A stretch of 64,000 nt of DNA from Trichlorobacter thiogenes (GTDB taxonomy: Bacteria > Desulfobacterota > Desulfuromonadia > Geobacterales > Pseudopelobacteraceae), in the NCBI RefSeq assembly GCF_900167465.1, contig NZ_FUWR01000011.1, positions 55,962 through 119,961 on the forward strand, given 5' to 3'. The notes below the pieces were generated by a model. That model was given only the letters and a program-made list of their open reading frames with translations. It had not been told where the DNA came from and searched no databases. The translations under genes were made by a program, and so were the position numbers. Shown here piece after piece: positions 8,339 to 19,037 of the stretch. Within the stretch, counting starts at the first letter, position 1; each line of letters opens with the position of its first letter.

Positions 8339-9643
8339 ATGCACGAACATGCACAACCGTTAACCGTTGCACCTGTCCAGAAACTGCAGGGAGAACTTGC
8401 TGTACCTGGTGATAAGTCGATCTCCCACCGTTCAATCATGTTGGGTTCTCTGGCCCAGGGGATAACCCGCATCAGTAATTTTTTGCGGGGTGAGGATAAC
8501 TTCTCAACCATGAAGGCCTTTCGTAGCATGGGTGTGCCGATTGAAGATGATGGACAGACTGTCACCGTGCATGGAGTTGGCCTGCATGGGTTGAAAGAAC
8601 CGGGTGATCTGCTGGACTGCGGTAATTCCGGCACAACCATCCGTTTGATGACCGGTCTGCTGTCTGGTCAGAGCTTCTTCTCAGTACTTACCGGTGATCA
8701 GTATCTGCGCAAGCGTCCCATGAAGCGGGTGGTTGAACCGTTAGCCAGGATGGGAGCACAGATTGCCGGGCGTGGAGGCGGTACCCTCGCTCCTTTGGCC
8801 ATTACCGGCGCCAGCTTGTCCGGCATTGATTACAAGTCACCGATTGCCAGCGCCCAGGTGAAATCAGCCCTGATGCTGGCTGGCCTGTATGCTGCTGGAG
8901 AGACAAAAGTAACAGAGCCATCACTTTCCCGTGATCATTCCGAGCGGATGTTCCGTTTCTTCGGTGCTGATCTTGACGCCTTTAGTAATGGTGTTGCCGT
9001 GCGTGGCGGCAGGGAGTTGAAGGGGCAGGAGATTGTGGTGCCGGGTGATATCTCCTCTGCTGCCTTCTTTCTTGTGGCTGCCCTGATTGTGCCTGGCTCG
9101 GAACTGCTGATCCGCAATGTTGGGGTCAATCCAACCCGTACCGGCGTGATTGATATTCTGAAGGCAATGGGCGGAGACATCACCTTGCAGGATCAACGTG
9201 AGGTTTCAGGTGAACCGGTGGCTGATCTGCTGGTCCGTTCATCGCGTCTGAAAGGGATTGAGATCGGTGGTGATTTGGTGCCCCGTGCCATTGATGAATT
9301 TCCTGCCATCTGTGTGGCAGCAGCAGTGGCAGAAGGTACTACTACCATCAAAGATGCCAAAGAGTTGCGGGTGAAAGAGACAGACCGGATTGCAGCCATG
9401 GCCAGCAATCTGCGTACTGTCGGGGCAGGGCAGATTGATGAGACGGACGATGGCATGATCATCCAGGGTGTTGAGTCGTTGTCAGGTGGTACGGTGACCA
9501 GTTGTGGTGATCACCGGATCGCCATGTCACTTTCGGTGGCAGCACTGGTCTGCAAGAACGAAGTGCAGATTGATGATGTTTCCTGTGTTGCCACTTCCTT
9601 TCCTGGGTTTTACGAACTGTTAGCTAAGGTGGCAGTACGATGA
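8339..9643 (+). CDS. aroA: 3-phosphoshikimate 1-carboxyvinyltransferase (EPSP synthase)
   Basis: About 434 aa. Joins phosphoenolpyruvate to shikimate 3-phosphate, the sixth shikimate-pathway step. Motifs: [10 protein letters not shown] (substrate lysine), [21 protein letters not shown], and [11 protein letters not shown] near the C terminus. The ATG at 8339 has GAGGTG upstream. An ATG at 8318 would add seven residues and stands directly after a G run. It follows tyrA by 34 bases and overlaps cmk by four. Confidence 0.94.
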   Translation: MHEHAQPLTVAPVQKLQGELAVPGDKSISHRSIMLGSLAQGITRISNFLRGEDNFSTMKAFRSMGVPIEDDGQTVTVHGVGLHGLKEPGDLLDCGNSGTTIRLMTGLLSGQSFFSVLTGDQYLRKRPMKRVVEPLARMGAQIAGRGGGTLAPLAITGASLSGIDYKSPIASAQVKSALMLAGLYAAGETKVTEPSLSRDHSERMFRFFGADLDAFSNGVAVRGGRELKGQEIVVPGDISSAAFFLVAALIVPGSELLIRNVGVNPTRTGVIDILKAMGGDITLQDQREVSGEPVADLLVRSSRLKGIEIGGDLVPRAIDEFPAICVAAAVAEGTTTIKDAKELRVKETDRIAAMASNLRTVGAGQIDETDDGMIIQGVESLSGGTVTSCGDHRIAMSLSVAALVCKNEVQIDDVSCVATSFPGFYELLAKVAVR

Positions 9644-10338
9644 CCCGTGAACGTGGCGTTGTCATTGCAGTGGATGGGCCTTCCGGTGCCGGTAAAAGTA
9701 CGATCAGCAGGGCACTGTCAAAACGGCTTGGATATCTTGAGATCGATACCGGCGCCATGTACCGGGCAATGGCCTGGCTGGCCCGTGAGGCGGGCCTTGA
9801 TTTTGACAACCATCAGGCCGTTAAAGCGTTCAGTGACCATGCCGAGGTTGAACTGCAGCTTCACAATGGTTCTACGCGAGTGCTGGCCAATGGCCAGGAT
9901 GTAACCAGCGAGATCCGTACCCCTGAAATTTCCATGCTTACCTCAAGGATTTCAACCCTTGCGCCGGTGCGTGAGGCGATGATGAGCCTGCAGCGGAAAA
10001 TGGGGGCCAGAGGTGGTGTTGTGCTGGATGGTCGCGACATTGGCACCGTGGTATTCCCTGATGCGGAAATTAAATTTTTTCTGTCAGCATCTGCTGAAGA
10101 GCGGGGGCGTCGCCGGTTTCTTGAACTGCAAGCTAAAGGTGTTCAGACCACCCTGCAGGAGACGATTGATAACGTTGCCCAGCGTGATCAGCAGGATTCA
10201 GAGCGGGAGCTTGCTCCCCTGCGTCAAGCCGATGATGCGATCCCGATTGATTCTACCGGGCTGTCCATTGAGCAGGTAATTGCCCTGATGGAACAGGTCT
10301 ATCGTGAACGAACAGCAGGAAAGGATAAAGAGCAATGA
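9640..10338 (+). CDS. cmk: Cytidylate kinase
   Basis: Protein of 232 aa that phosphorylates CMP/dCMP with ATP. The P-loop GPSGAGKST is near residue 12-20, followed by the IDTGAMYRA substrate motif and [14 protein letters not shown]. The ATGA overlap with aroA and another with ispH indicate a tight operon. The cmk-ispH-rpsA order is a recurrent arrangement in anaerobic bacteria. Confidence 0.95.
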   Translation: MTRERGVVIAVDGPSGAGKSTISRALSKRLGYLEIDTGAMYRAMAWLAREAGLDFDNHQAVKAFSDHAEVELQLHNGSTRVLANGQDVTSEIRTPEISMLTSRISTLAPVREAMMSLQRKMGARGGVVLDGRDIGTVVFPDAEIKFFLSASAEERGRRRFLELQAKGVQTTLQETIDNVAQRDQQDSERELAPLRQADDAIPIDSTGLSIEQVIALMEQVYRERTAGKDKEQ

Positions 10339-11177
10339 AGGTGATGCTGGCAAAACGGGCCGGATTTTGTTTTGGTGTCAAGCGTGCCACCCAGATGGCC
10401 TTTGAGGCTGCAGGTAAAGATCAAAAAACCTTTACCTTGGGGCCGATTATCCATTCTCCGCAGGTTGTCAATAAACTGGAGGAGATGGGAGTCGGGGTGG
10501 TTAAGGATCTCTCTGGCGTCAGTAACGGCACTGTTATCATCCGATCCCATGGTGTTTTAGCCAGTGAAATGGATGAGGCCCACCAGAAACAGCTGGAGGT
10601 GGTGGATGCCACCTGCCCCTTTGTGAAAAAGGCCCAGGAACATGTGCAGTACCTGTCTGAGGCAGGCTATGATGTGCTGGTGGTGGGGGATGCAGACCAT
10701 CCAGAAGTGCAGGGGATCGTCTCCTACGGGAAAGAAAAAGTCTATGTGGTTGCCTCGGGAGATCAGGTCAAACAACTCCCCAAAATGGGTAAAATGGGGG
10801 TTGTTGCTCAGACTACCCAGTCCTTTGACAACCTGAAGAGTGTCGTTACTGCATGTTTGCGCCGTGGTGGAGAGGTGCGGGTCTACAACACCATCTGTGA
10901 TGCAACTGCCGTGCGTCAGCAGGAGGCCACAGAACTGGCCCAGCAGGTTGATTGCATGATTGTGATTGGTGGCTTTAACAGCGCAAATACCCGACGTCTT
11001 GCAGAGATCTGCACCGAAATTCAGCCCAGAACCTACCATATTGAAACTGCTGCTGAGATAGATTGTTCGTGGTTTCAGGGGGTTGAAACTGTAGGCGTCA
11101 CTGCTGGCGCATCAACCCCGAAATGGATCATTGACGAAGTGATGGATCGACTTGATCAGGTAAACAATTCACATTGA
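10335..11177 (+). CDS. ispH: 4-hydroxy-3-methylbut-2-enyl diphosphate reductase
   Basis: Protein of 280 aa (IspH/LytB), the last enzyme of the MEP isoprenoid pathway, making IPP and DMAPP with a [4Fe-4S] cluster. The three cluster cysteines sit in GFCFGV, DATCPFV and NTICDAT. Conserved histidines lie in RSHGV and DADHPEV. It overlaps cmk by ATGA and is 93 bases ahead of rpsA. In some clostridia IspH is fused to S1, so this order may be the unfused counterpart. Confidence 0.95.
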   Translation: MKVMLAKRAGFCFGVKRATQMAFEAAGKDQKTFTLGPIIHSPQVVNKLEEMGVGVVKDLSGVSNGTVIIRSHGVLASEMDEAHQKQLEVVDATCPFVKKAQEHVQYLSEAGYDVLVVGDADHPEVQGIVSYGKEKVYVVASGDQVKQLPKMGKMGVVAQTTQSFDNLKSVVTACLRRGGEVRVYNTICDATAVRQQEATELAQQVDCMIVIGGFNSANTRRLAEICTEIQPRTYHIETAAEIDCSWFQGVETVGVTAGASTPKWIIDEVMDRLDQVNNSH

Positions 11178-11201
11178 ATTAAATACAAAAGTGTGTAAAA
11201 G
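11174..11201 (+). promoter_or_regulatory. Weak sigma70-like promoter ahead of rpsA
   Basis: TTGAAT (11174-11179) and TAAAAG (11196-11201) are 16 bases apart in the 93-base gap between ispH and rpsA. The gap also contains a short direct repeat, GTCGGCGG, spaced ten bases apart (11226-11243). It could supply extra rpsA transcription, but the boxes are poor matches. Confidence 0.25.
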
Positions 11202-11270
11202 TAGCCAACTCGCGTCTGCTATCGGTCGGCGGTAGTCGGCGGCGAAAATTAACCAGGGGGTATTGGTCAC

Positions 11271-12992
11271 ATGACTGAAGTTAAACGACTCAACGTAGAT
11301 ATGGATGATATGGACGTTGAGCACCAAAGTAACGAATTTGCAGAACTGTTCAGCGCCAGCTTGAAAGAGCAGGAGCGGCCTGAGCGGGATAAAATACTTG
11401 AGGGGACAGTTGTTCGTGTTGATCCTGACACGGTACTGGTTGACGTGGGCCGTAAGTCTGAAGGTTTTGTTCCCATCAGTGAGTTCAGGGATGCTGAAGG
11501 CAATGTGTCTGTCAGTGTTGGCGATAAAGTTAAAGTTGTATCCAGCCGTGATGGTGGTAACAAGTTTTCCAAAAAGCGTGCAGACCAGATGGCAGCCTGG
11601 GAAACGATCCATGAGGCTGGTGGCGAAGGTGCTGTTCTTGAAGGTACCATCATTGCCAAAACCAATGGAGGTTTCACCGTTGCCATTGGCGGCATCAATG
11701 CATTCCTGCCTGCTTCGCAGGTTGATACCCGTCCTTCCGGCAATGGCGATGCCTACATCGGCGTAGCTGGTCAGTTCAAGGTCATCAGTCTGAACCAGAA
11801 GCGTGGCAATATTGTTCTGTCCCGTCGTGCGCTGCTTGAGGAAGAGCGTGCTGAATCCCGCAAAGCAACCCTTGAGCAGCTGACCGAAGGTCAGATCATG
11901 CAGGGTGTGGTTAAAAACCTGACGGAATACGGTGCCTTTGTTGACCTGGGCGGTGTTGACGGTCTGCTGCATGTAACTGATATCTCTTGGGGCCGTGTAG
12001 GCAAGCCTGCTGATGTACTGAAGCCGGGCCAGGAAGTAAATGTCAAAATCCTTAAGTTTGACCGTGAAAAAGGCAAGGTTTCTGTTGGTATCAAGCAGAC
12101 CCTGCCTGATCCATGGCAGGACATTGCTAACCGCTTCCCGGAAGGCACTCGTGTTTCCGGCAAAGTTGTCAGCCTGATGGATTACGGCGCATTCATTGAG
12201 CTTGAGTCAGGTATTGAAGGTCTGGTACACGTTTCAGAAATGTCCTGGACCAAGCGGGTTCGCAAGGCTGCTGACATGCTGAATGTTGGCGATCAGGTGG
12301 ACGTCGTTGTACTGGGTGTTGATCTGCAGAACCGCAAGATTTCCCTGGGCCTCAAGCAGGTTAATGATAACCCATGGCAGTCCATCTCTGACCGTTATCC
12401 GGTTGGCACCAAGCTGGAAGGCCAAATCAAGAACATGACTGATTTTGGTATGTTCATCGGTATTGAAGAAGGTATCGACGGTCTGGTACACGTCTCTGAT
12501 ATCTCCTGGACCAAGCGGGTCAAGCATCCTGGCGATGTTTATGCAAAAGGCGATCTGGTGCAGGCTGTTGTACTGAAGGTTGATCCCCAGAATGAGCGTG
12601 TTTCTCTGGGCATCAAGCAACTGCTGCCAGACCCTTGGTCGCTGGTACCCCAGAAGTATGCACCAGGCACCCGTCTGATCGGCAAGGTTGCTTCCACTAC
12701 TGACTTCGGTGTTTTTGTTGAGATCGAAGAGGGTATTGAAGGCCTGATTCACGTTTCTGAGCTTTCCCGTGAAAAGGTTCCTTCTGCCAAAGACTTCGCT
12801 AATGTTGGTGATTCCATTGAGGCAGTTGTGCTGAATGCTGATTCACGTGAGCGTCGCATCTCCCTGTCAGTGAAATCTCTGGCAGCAGCTGCTGAGAAGG
12901 CAGAGTTTGAATCCTATCTTGGTGGTGGTCAGGGCGAAGCAACTTCAAACCTGGGCGACCTGCTGAAGAGTCAGATGGATAAAGCACGCTAG
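11271..12992 (+). CDS. rpsA: 30S ribosomal protein S1
   Basis: Protein of 573 aa, close to E. coli S1 (557). Six consecutive S1 RNA-binding domains: two divergent N-terminal ones that anchor it to the ribosome, then four well-conserved ones carrying repeated GLVHVSD/EMSWTKRV-type signatures. S1 helps mRNA bind the small subunit. The ATG follows AGGGGG by about ten bases. A strong terminator starts 29 bases after the stop. Confidence 0.96.
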   Translation: MTEVKRLNVDMDDMDVEHQSNEFAELFSASLKEQERPERDKILEGTVVRVDPDTVLVDVGRKSEGFVPISEFRDAEGNVSVSVGDKVKVVSSRDGGNKFSKKRADQMAAWETIHEAGGEGAVLEGTIIAKTNGGFTVAIGGINAFLPASQVDTRPSGNGDAYIGVAGQFKVISLNQKRGNIVLSRRALLEEERAESRKATLEQLTEGQIMQGVVKNLTEYGAFVDLGGVDGLLHVTDISWGRVGKPADVLKPGQEVNVKILKFDREKGKVSVGIKQTLPDPWQDIANRFPEGTRVSGKVVSLMDYGAFIELESGIEGLVHVSEMSWTKRVRKAADMLNVGDQVDVVVLGVDLQNRKISLGLKQVNDNPWQSISDRYPVGTKLEGQIKNMTDFGMFIGIEEGIDGLVHVSDISWTKRVKHPGDVYAKGDLVQAVVLKVDPQNERVSLGIKQLLPDPWSLVPQKYAPGTRLIGKVASTTDFGVFVEIEEGIEGLIHVSELSREKVPSAKDFANVGDSIEAVVLNADSRERRISLSVKSLAAAAEKAEFESYLGGGQGEATSNLGDLLKSQMDKAR

Positions 12993-13020
12993 TTTAGTTG
13001 TCCTTTATACCTATCAGCAA

Positions 13021-13058
13021 GAGGGGCATGGTACCGAATGGTGCGATGCCCCTTTTTT
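13021..13058 (+). terminator. Intrinsic terminator after rpsA
   Basis: Stem AGGGGCAT (13022-13029) pairs with ATGCCCCT (13046-13053) and is followed by a T run. It ends the pheA-to-rpsA transcription unit. It also lies inside the open frame upstream of the DUF309 gene, ruling out that gene's most upstream start. Confidence 0.85.
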
Positions 13059-13081
13059 ATGGTACTGCTTTGGAGGTACTT

Positions 13082-13489
13082 GTGTCAGCCAGTTTGGAAT
13101 TAACTAAAATATGCCAGGATAGTCCGTCAGGCCAACTGCTGTTGGGGATTCGCCAGTTTAATGCTGGCCAGTGGTATGAATGTCATGAAACCCTTGAACT
13201 ACTCTGGATCCCGGCAACAGGTGACCTGCGTACTCTGTATCAGGGGATTATCCAGATTGCCATAGCCCTGCACCACTGGCGTAATGGCAATTTCAATGGT
13301 GCAATCAGTTTGCTTGATGGTGGTGTGGACTATTTGAGTAAGCTGCCTCAAATCTGTTTATGGATTGATGTTGCAGAACTTATTACGCAGGCAGAGTCTG
13401 TTAAAAAGCAGCTTGAAGGGTTGGGAAAAGCAAGGATGGCTGAATTGGACACACATTTTATTCCAAAGATTGTGACTGCATCAGTTTAG
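13082..13489 (+). CDS. DUF309 family protein
   Basis: A 135-aa protein of DUF309, a helical family of unknown function recognised by GIRQFNAGQWYECHETLELLW and the nearby YQGIIQIAIALHHW. The GTG at 13082 has GGAGG five bases upstream. The open frame extends back to 12998, but that part is the rpsA terminator. It ends before a bidirectional terminator shared with htpG. The conserved His and Glu residues could bind metal, which is inference. Confidence 0.8.
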   Translation: MSASLELTKICQDSPSGQLLLGIRQFNAGQWYECHETLELLWIPATGDLRTLYQGIIQIAIALHHWRNGNFNGAISLLDGGVDYLSKLPQICLWIDVAELITQAESVKKQLEGLGKARMAELDTHFIPKIVTASV

Positions 13490-13509
13490 ATGTCGGGTAA
13501 TCAATTGCT

Positions 13510-13547
13510 ACAAAAAAGGACAGGCATAAATGCCTGTCCTTTTTTGT
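13510..13547. terminator. Bidirectional terminator between DUF309 gene and htpG
   Basis: A perfect 18-bp inverted repeat around a 2-base AA centre, with GGACAGGCAT/ATGCCTGTCC cores and A/T runs on both outer sides. It can terminate both converging genes. Confidence 0.93.
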
Positions 13548-13566
13548 GAATGGTGGTGGAAGCGGC

Positions 13567-15501
13567 TTATTGAGCTGCTTTTACCATCAGTTCACTGACC
13601 AGCTTGGTAAACTTGAGCGGGTCCTTGATCGGTGTGCCTTCAGTCAGCAGTGCCTGATCATAGAGCAGGTCAGCATAATCCAGCAGCCGTGCATCATCAG
13701 CACTCTGCTTGTACATGTTGCCCATCACCTTCACAATCGGGTGGTCAGGGTTCAGCTCCAGTACCCGCTTGGACTCAGGCACCGCCTGGTTCATGGCCTT
13801 CATGATCCGTTCCATATTGGCGTTCATGCCAAAATCATCAGCCACTAGGCAGCAGGCGCTGTCAGTCAGTCGGTTTGAGAAGCGAACCTCTTTGATCTTG
13901 CTCTCCAGGCGACCCTTGATCAGCTCCAGCAGCGAGCCGAACTCCTTCTTGGCCTCTTCCTGCTTCTTCTCTTTTTCCTTTTTCTCATCTTCGCTGTCCA
14001 GGTCAACATCGCCCCGGTCAACCGCCTTGAGGCTCTTTTCCTGATACTCGTGCAGGGACTGCACCACCCACTCATCAACCGGATCAGTCAGGAACAGTAC
14101 TTCAAACCCTTTGGCATTGAACGCCTCCAACAGCGGTGACTGCTCCAGGCTGGACTTGTCCTCACCGGTGATGTAGTAGATCTCTTTCTGTGCCTCAGGC
14201 ATCCGCTCTACATATTCCTTCAGAGATACATACTCCCCTTCAGCGGTGCGGGTGCTCTGGAACAGCATCAGCTCCTGCAGCTTTTCCTTGTTGGCATAGT
14301 CAAAGTGCAGACCCTCCTTCAAGACCGGGCCAAACTCCTTCCAGAAGGTCAGGTACTGGTCGTATTCCTTTTCCTTCAGGTCAGACAGGGTGGAGAGGAT
14401 CTTGTTGACCAGGCTCTTCTGAATCCGCTTGATCTGGACATCCTCCTGCAGGATCTCACGGGAGACGTTCAGCGGCAGGTCGGATGAATCCACCACACCC
14501 CGCACAAAACGAAGGTAGTCGGGCAGCAGGGCATCACACTTCTCGGTGATGAAAACCCGCTTCACATACAGCTGGATGCCGCGCTTACGCTCAGCCATGA
14601 ACAGGTCAAACGGCTTCTTGGCTGGCAGGTAGAGCAGCGCCTTGAATTCGCTGGTGCCTTCAGCCGCAAAGTGAACCGTCTTGAAAGGGTCTTCAAAGTC
14701 ATGGGAGACATGCTTGTAGAACTCCTTGTACTCCTCCTCGGTCACTTCGCTCTTGGGACGGGCCCAGATCGCCTTCATGGAGTTAAGGGTCTGCTCCTCG
14801 ATCTTCTCAATGGTGCCTGCCCCTTCGATCTCCTCGCCATCCACCCCTTTGGGGGTCTCGGTGCGGGTGATGTCCATGCAGACCGGATACTGGATGAAGT
14901 CAGAGTACTTCTTGACGATGGAGCGGATCTTCCACTCATCCAGATACTCCTTGAACTCCTCCTTCAGGTGCAGCACGATCTCGGTGCCGCGCTCTGCCTT
15001 GGTGCAGTCTTCAATGGTGTAGGAACCATCACCGATTGACTCCCAGCAGGTAGCGTGGGCTGCATCACCGGCCCGGCGGGTAGTCAGGACAACCTTGTCT
15101 GCCACCATGAACGAGGCGTAGAAACCGACCCCGAACTGGCCGATCAGCTCCGGCTGCTGGGCTGCTGCCGCATCCTTCATGGCCTGCACAAACGACTTGG
15201 TACCGGATTTGGCAATGGTGCCGATATTCTCTTCCACCTCTGCCATGGACATACCGATGCCGTTGTCACGGATGGTCAGGGTGCCGGCATCCTTATTGGG
15301 GATCAGTTTAACCTTCCAGTCGCTGTTCCCTTCCAGCAGTGACTCATTGGATTGGGCCTCAAAACGGGCCTTGTCAATGGCGTCGGAGGCGTTGGAGATC
15401 AGCTCCCGCAGGAAGATATCGCGGTTGGAGTAGAGTGAGTGGATAACCAGGTCAAGTAGTTGTTTTACTTCGGTCTGAAACTGCTTTGTTGCCTTGGACA
15501 T
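13567..15501 (-). CDS. htpG: Chaperone protein HtpG (Hsp90)
   Basis: Protein of 644 aa, full length for bacterial Hsp90. The N-terminal GHKL ATPase has [25 protein letters not shown] and [15 protein letters not shown]. The middle domain has the catalytic-arginine region [11 protein letters not shown], and a C-terminal dimerisation domain follows. A charged Lys/Glu stretch (~residues 500-530) occurs in the later part of the protein. The start follows AAGGAGAAG. A heat-shock-like promoter is visible upstream. Confidence 0.96.
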   Translation of the reverse strand: MSKATKQFQTEVKQLLDLVIHSLYSNRDIFLRELISNASDAIDKARFEAQSNESLLEGNSDWKVKLIPNKDAGTLTIRDNGIGMSMAEVEENIGTIAKSGTKSFVQAMKDAAAAQQPELIGQFGVGFYASFMVADKVVLTTRRAGDAAHATCWESIGDGSYTIEDCTKAERGTEIVLHLKEEFKEYLDEWKIRSIVKKYSDFIQYPVCMDITRTETPKGVDGEEIEGAGTIEKIEEQTLNSMKAIWARPKSEVTEEEYKEFYKHVSHDFEDPFKTVHFAAEGTSEFKALLYLPAKKPFDLFMAERKRGIQLYVKRVFITEKCDALLPDYLRFVRGVVDSSDLPLNVSREILQEDVQIKRIQKSLVNKILSTLSDLKEKEYDQYLTFWKEFGPVLKEGLHFDYANKEKLQELMLFQSTRTAEGEYVSLKEYVERMPEAQKEIYYITGEDKSSLEQSPLLEAFNAKGFEVLFLTDPVDEWVVQSLHEYQEKSLKAVDRGDVDLDSEDEKKEKEKKQEEAKKEFGSLLELIKGRLESKIKEVRFSNRLTDSACCLVADDFGMNANMERIMKAMNQAVPESKRVLELNPDHPIVKVMGNMYKQSADDARLLDYADLLYDQALLTEGTPIKDPLKFTKLVSELMVKAAQ

Positions 15502-15524
15502 GCCGGTTCTTCTCCTTCTAGGTT

Positions 15525-15554
15525 GATTGGGGTGACTGAAACGTAAGCATCAAG
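15525..15554 (-). promoter_or_regulatory. Candidate sigma32 heat-shock promoter for htpG
   Basis: On the minus strand CTTGATG (15548-15554) and CCCCAATC (15525-15532) are 15 bases apart, close to the sigma32 pattern CTTGAAA/CCCCATNT. It ends about 24 bases upstream of the htpG start. No CIRCE element was seen. Confidence 0.4.
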
Positions 15555-15575
15555 CTGCTTGATTTCAAGGGGTGA

Positions 15576-18500
15576 TTACCTACTTACATCAAAATATTTT
15601 GCTTCCGGGTGATGGAACGCCAGGGCAGAGATTGAAGCTTCTGGGTCCATCATATCCCCTTCGGTTAGCTGGATGCCGATCTGCTCGGGCTTCAATAATG
15701 TAAACAGTTTTCGCTGGTCAGCCAGTTCCGGGCAGGCTGGGTAGCCGAAGGAAACCCGGATACCCTGATACTCAGCATTGAAGAGCTGCTTCATGGTCAG
15801 GGGCTGATTGTCCACAATTCCCCAGGAGGTACGGATCCGCTTGTGCAGGTATTCTGCGGTGGCCTCAGCCATTTCAAGGGCCAAAGCCTGCAGCAGGTGG
15901 GAGTTGAGGTAATCCCCTTCAGCCTTCCATTTTTCAGACAGTTCCCGGACACCCTGACCGCAGGTGACCGCAAACAGGGCCATGGTGTCTTTCTCTGCGC
16001 CAGCCAGCGGCCGGACAAAGTCTGCCACACAGAGTTGCTCACCGGTTTTCTGGCGGGGCAGACTGAAACGGGTTGCCTCGCTGCCATCCTGGTTGAACAG
16101 GATCAGGTCATTGCCATCTCCGTTGGCTTGGTAGAAACGATAGATGACCTGGGGTTTGATCAGCCCTTCCTGCAGTACCCGCTCCAGCATCGCCTCAACA
16201 GTCAGGTGCAGCTTGGTCGCCTTTTCATCCTGGCCTGCCAGCAGTTTGTCCACTGATCCAGTTAGTCCCAAATGCTTGGTGTAGAGCATCTGGCGGTTCA
16301 GGTAGGGGATGATCTGACCCACCGGGATATCCCGCAGGATGTGCTGTTCAAAATCAGGTGCAGCCAGGACGGGAGCGTTGCTGCTGATAGCTGATTTTGT
16401 TGAGCCGGTTGCAGGCGTTGGCTGGCCTGCTGCCTTGGCTGCTGCGATTTTGGCACTGGCCTCCTGTTGGCGGGCCAGGTCAAGCATCAACTGTTGACGC
16501 AGTGCTGGATCAACCAGTTGATTAGCCAGTTCCAGGCCAGCCATGGCATCCTTGGCATACAGGACCGGGCCGTTATACTCCGGTGTAATCCGGTTGTCGG
16601 CAAAGGCGCGGGACAGGGCAGCACCACCCACCAGCAACGGCGCATCTATACCGGCTGCCTTCAGGTCTGCGGCAGTGACAATCATCTGCAGGGCGCTCTT
16701 GACCAGCAGGCCGGACAAACCGATGAAGTCAGGTTTTTCTTTCTTTGCTGCGGCAATCAACTCTTCCGGCCCCACCTTGATCCCCAGGTTGATCACCTCA
16801 AAGCCGTTGTTGGAGAGGATGATCTCCACCAGGTTTTTACCGATGTCATGGACATCCCCCTTGACCGTGGCCAGCAGCATCTTGCCTTTGCTGGAGGTCT
16901 CATCCTTTGACAGGTGTGGCTCCAGATGGGAGACCGCTGTCTTCATCGCCTCGGCAGACTGCAGTACCTCAGCCACAATCAGCTGGTTGTCGTTAAACAG
17001 CCGCCCAACCTCAGCCATGCCAGCCATCAAGGGTCCGTTGATGATCTCCAGCGGCTTGTCGCCACGGGCCAGGGCAGCATCCAGATCAGCAGACAGGCCA
17101 TCCTTGCTGCCTTCAATGATGTAGAGCGGCAAGCGCTGATCCAGTGGCAGTTCTGCTGCCGGGGCATGGGAGACCGGTTTTTTGTCGCGGAACGCAGCAG
17201 CAAAGGCAGCCACCGGATCTGTACCGCGCCAGAAGATCAGGTCTTCAGCCAGTGTGCGCTCTGCTTCAGGGATGGAGGCGTACCGCTCCAATTTTTCGGT
17301 ATTAACAATGGCATAGCCCAGACCAGCCTTGACGCAGTGGTACAGGAATACCGCGTTCAGCACCTCCCGCCCTGCAGCAGGCAGGCCGAAGGAGACGTTG
17401 GAGATCCCCAGAATGGTGCTGCACTGGGGGAAGGTCTCAGTGATCAGGCGCACCCCTTCAATGGTTTCCACAGCCGAGCCGATGTAGTTGTCATCACCGC
17501 TACCCACCGGAAAAACCAGTGGATCAAAGATCAGATCTTCGGGCCGCAGGCCATACTTGTTGACCAGCAGGTCGTAGGATCGTTGAGCCACTTCCAGCTT
17601 GCGCTGGCGGGTTACGGCCATGCCGTTTTTGGGGTCTTCATCTATACAGCCAACCACCACAGCGCCGCCGTAACGTTTAAGCAGTGTGGCAACCTTGGCA
17701 AAGCGCTCTTCGCCATCCTCCAGGTTGATGGAGTTGATCACGCATTTGCCTTGCAGCCGCTGCAGAGCAAGTTCAGTGACTGCAGCATCGGTGGAGTCGA
17801 TCATGATCGGCGCCCGCACCTTTTTGGGCAGATAGAGCAGCATCTGCTCCATATCTGCAGCCTCATCACGATCCGGGTTGGCTACACAGATGTCAATCAC
17901 CTGGGCACCGGTCTTGACCTGGGCCCGCGCAATCTCTGAGGCTTCTTCAAACTGACCGGCCACAATCATGTTCTTGAACTTTCGGGAACCGATCACGTTG
18001 GTCCGCTCACCCACCAGGATCGGGCGGTTGTCCTCTTCAATAAACAGCGGTTCAATGCCGGAGACCAGCTTGCGGCGGCCTGTAATCGGTTTACGGGGTG
18101 GCCTGCCGTTAGCCATTTTGGCAATGGCAGCAATGTGGGCTGGTGAGGTGCCGCAGCAGCCGCCAATAATATTCAGCCAGCCTTGATCAACAAAGCGGGA
18201 CAGCTTCTGGGCCAAAGAGTCGGGAGACTCTGCATAATGGCCGTTTTCATCCGGCAGACCAGCATTGGGATAGACCGAGATATGGCAGGTGGCCAGCTCT
18301 GACAGGGCCCGCAGGTGGTCGGTCATGAACTCAGGTCCGGTGGCGCAGTTCAGACCGATGCTGGTCAGGCCCAGGTTTTCTTCAAGGTGGGTCAGGGAGG
18401 CGTACAGCGCCTCTACGTTTTGGCCAGCCAGCATGGTGCCGGTCGGCTCAATGGTGCCGGAGACCATTACAGGCACCCGCTGTCCGGTCTGCTCAAAGGC

Positions 18501-19037
18501 CAGCCGGATACCTTCGGCACCTGCCTTGAGGTTGAGGGTGTCCTGGGCAGTTTCCAGCAGCAGCAGGTCCACGCCACCAGCCAACAGGCCGACCGTTTGA
18601 TCCCTGAAGGCAGTGACCAGTTGTTCAAAGGTTACCCCGCCGGTCACGGAGATGGTGCGGGTGGTTGGTCCCATGGAGCCAGCCACAAAGCGGGGTTTAT
18701 CAGGCGTGCTGAAAGCATCACAGGCACGGCGGGCAACAACTGCAGAGGCCTTGTTCAGCTCAAACACCTTGTCCGCCAAGCCATACTCAGCTAGTACGAT
18801 GTCAGTTGAGCCAAAGGAACAGGTTTCTACAATATCAGCGCCAGCCTCAAGATAGGCCTTATGCACATCCTCAATCACATCAGGACGGGTCAAGACCAGC
18901 ATTTCATTGCAGCCTTCATACGCTTCACCGCCAAAATCAGCAGCGGTCAGGTTGCGGGCCTGCAACTGGGTGCCCATGGCGCCGTCAAGGATCAGGATAC
19001 GTTGAGATAGGGCGTGGAGTACGGGATTTGTAGTCAT
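15576..19037 (-). CDS. metH: Cobalamin-dependent methionine synthase
   Basis: Protein of 1153 aa that methylates homocysteine from 5-methyl-tetrahydrofolate via cobalamin. In order: homocysteine domain (~1-320; GAMGTQLQ, zinc cysteines in GLNCATGP and GGCCGTSP), pterin-binding domain (~340-600; VGERTNVIGSRKF), helical cap, B12 domain with the DxHxxG signature (GDVHDIGKN), and a C-terminal SAM-activation domain (VSFGYPACP, HHPEAKYFDV). An Ala/Pro/Thr-rich linker follows the B12 domain. The activation domain looks somewhat shorter than in the 1227-aa E. coli enzyme. Overlaps metF by ATGA. Confidence 0.96.
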   Translation of the reverse strand: MTTNPVLHALSQRILILDGAMGTQLQARNLTAADFGGEAYEGCNEMLVLTRPDVIEDVHKAYLEAGADIVETCSFGSTDIVLAEYGLADKVFELNKASAVVARRACDAFSTPDKPRFVAGSMGPTTRTISVTGGVTFEQLVTAFRDQTVGLLAGGVDLLLLETAQDTLNLKAGAEGIRLAFEQTGQRVPVMVSGTIEPTGTMLAGQNVEALYASLTHLEENLGLTSIGLNCATGPEFMTDHLRALSELATCHISVYPNAGLPDENGHYAESPDSLAQKLSRFVDQGWLNIIGGCCGTSPAHIAAIAKMANGRPPRKPITGRRKLVSGIEPLFIEEDNRPILVGERTNVIGSRKFKNMIVAGQFEEASEIARAQVKTGAQVIDICVANPDRDEAADMEQMLLYLPKKVRAPIMIDSTDAAVTELALQRLQGKCVINSINLEDGEERFAKVATLLKRYGGAVVVGCIDEDPKNGMAVTRQRKLEVAQRSYDLLVNKYGLRPEDLIFDPLVFPVGSGDDNYIGSAVETIEGVRLITETFPQCSTILGISNVSFGLPAAGREVLNAVFLYHCVKAGLGYAIVNTEKLERYASIPEAERTLAEDLIFWRGTDPVAAFAAAFRDKKPVSHAPAAELPLDQRLPLYIIEGSKDGLSADLDAALARGDKPLEIINGPLMAGMAEVGRLFNDNQLIVAEVLQSAEAMKTAVSHLEPHLSKDETSSKGKMLLATVKGDVHDIGKNLVEIILSNNGFEVINLGIKVGPEELIAAAKKEKPDFIGLSGLLVKSALQMIVTAADLKAAGIDAPLLVGGAALSRAFADNRITPEYNGPVLYAKDAMAGLELANQLVDPALRQQLMLDLARQQEASAKIAAAKAAGQPTPATGSTKSAISSNAPVLAAPDFEQHILRDIPVGQIIPYLNRQMLYTKHLGLTGSVDKLLAGQDEKATKLHLTVEAMLERVLQEGLIKPQVIYRFYQANGDGNDLILFNQDGSEATRFSLPRQKTGEQLCVADFVRPLAGAEKDTMALFAVTCGQGVRELSEKWKAEGDYLNSHLLQALALEMAEATAEYLHKRIRTSWGIVDNQPLTMKQLFNAEYQGIRVSFGYPACPELADQRKLFTLLKPEQIGIQLTEGDMMDPEASISALAFHHPEAKYFDVSR

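Noticed and set aside
11900..12900. Repeated near-identical segments within rpsA
   Set aside because: They encode the tandem S1 domains of ribosomal protein S1, not a DNA repeat.
12998..13081. Upstream 28-codon extension of the DUF309 gene
   Set aside because: It covers the rpsA terminator and the family begins later; a GTG with GGAGG is at 13082.
16914..17939. 341-aa open frame on the strand opposite metH
   Set aside because: It lies entirely within metH and shows no recognisable domain; metH is complete and conserved.
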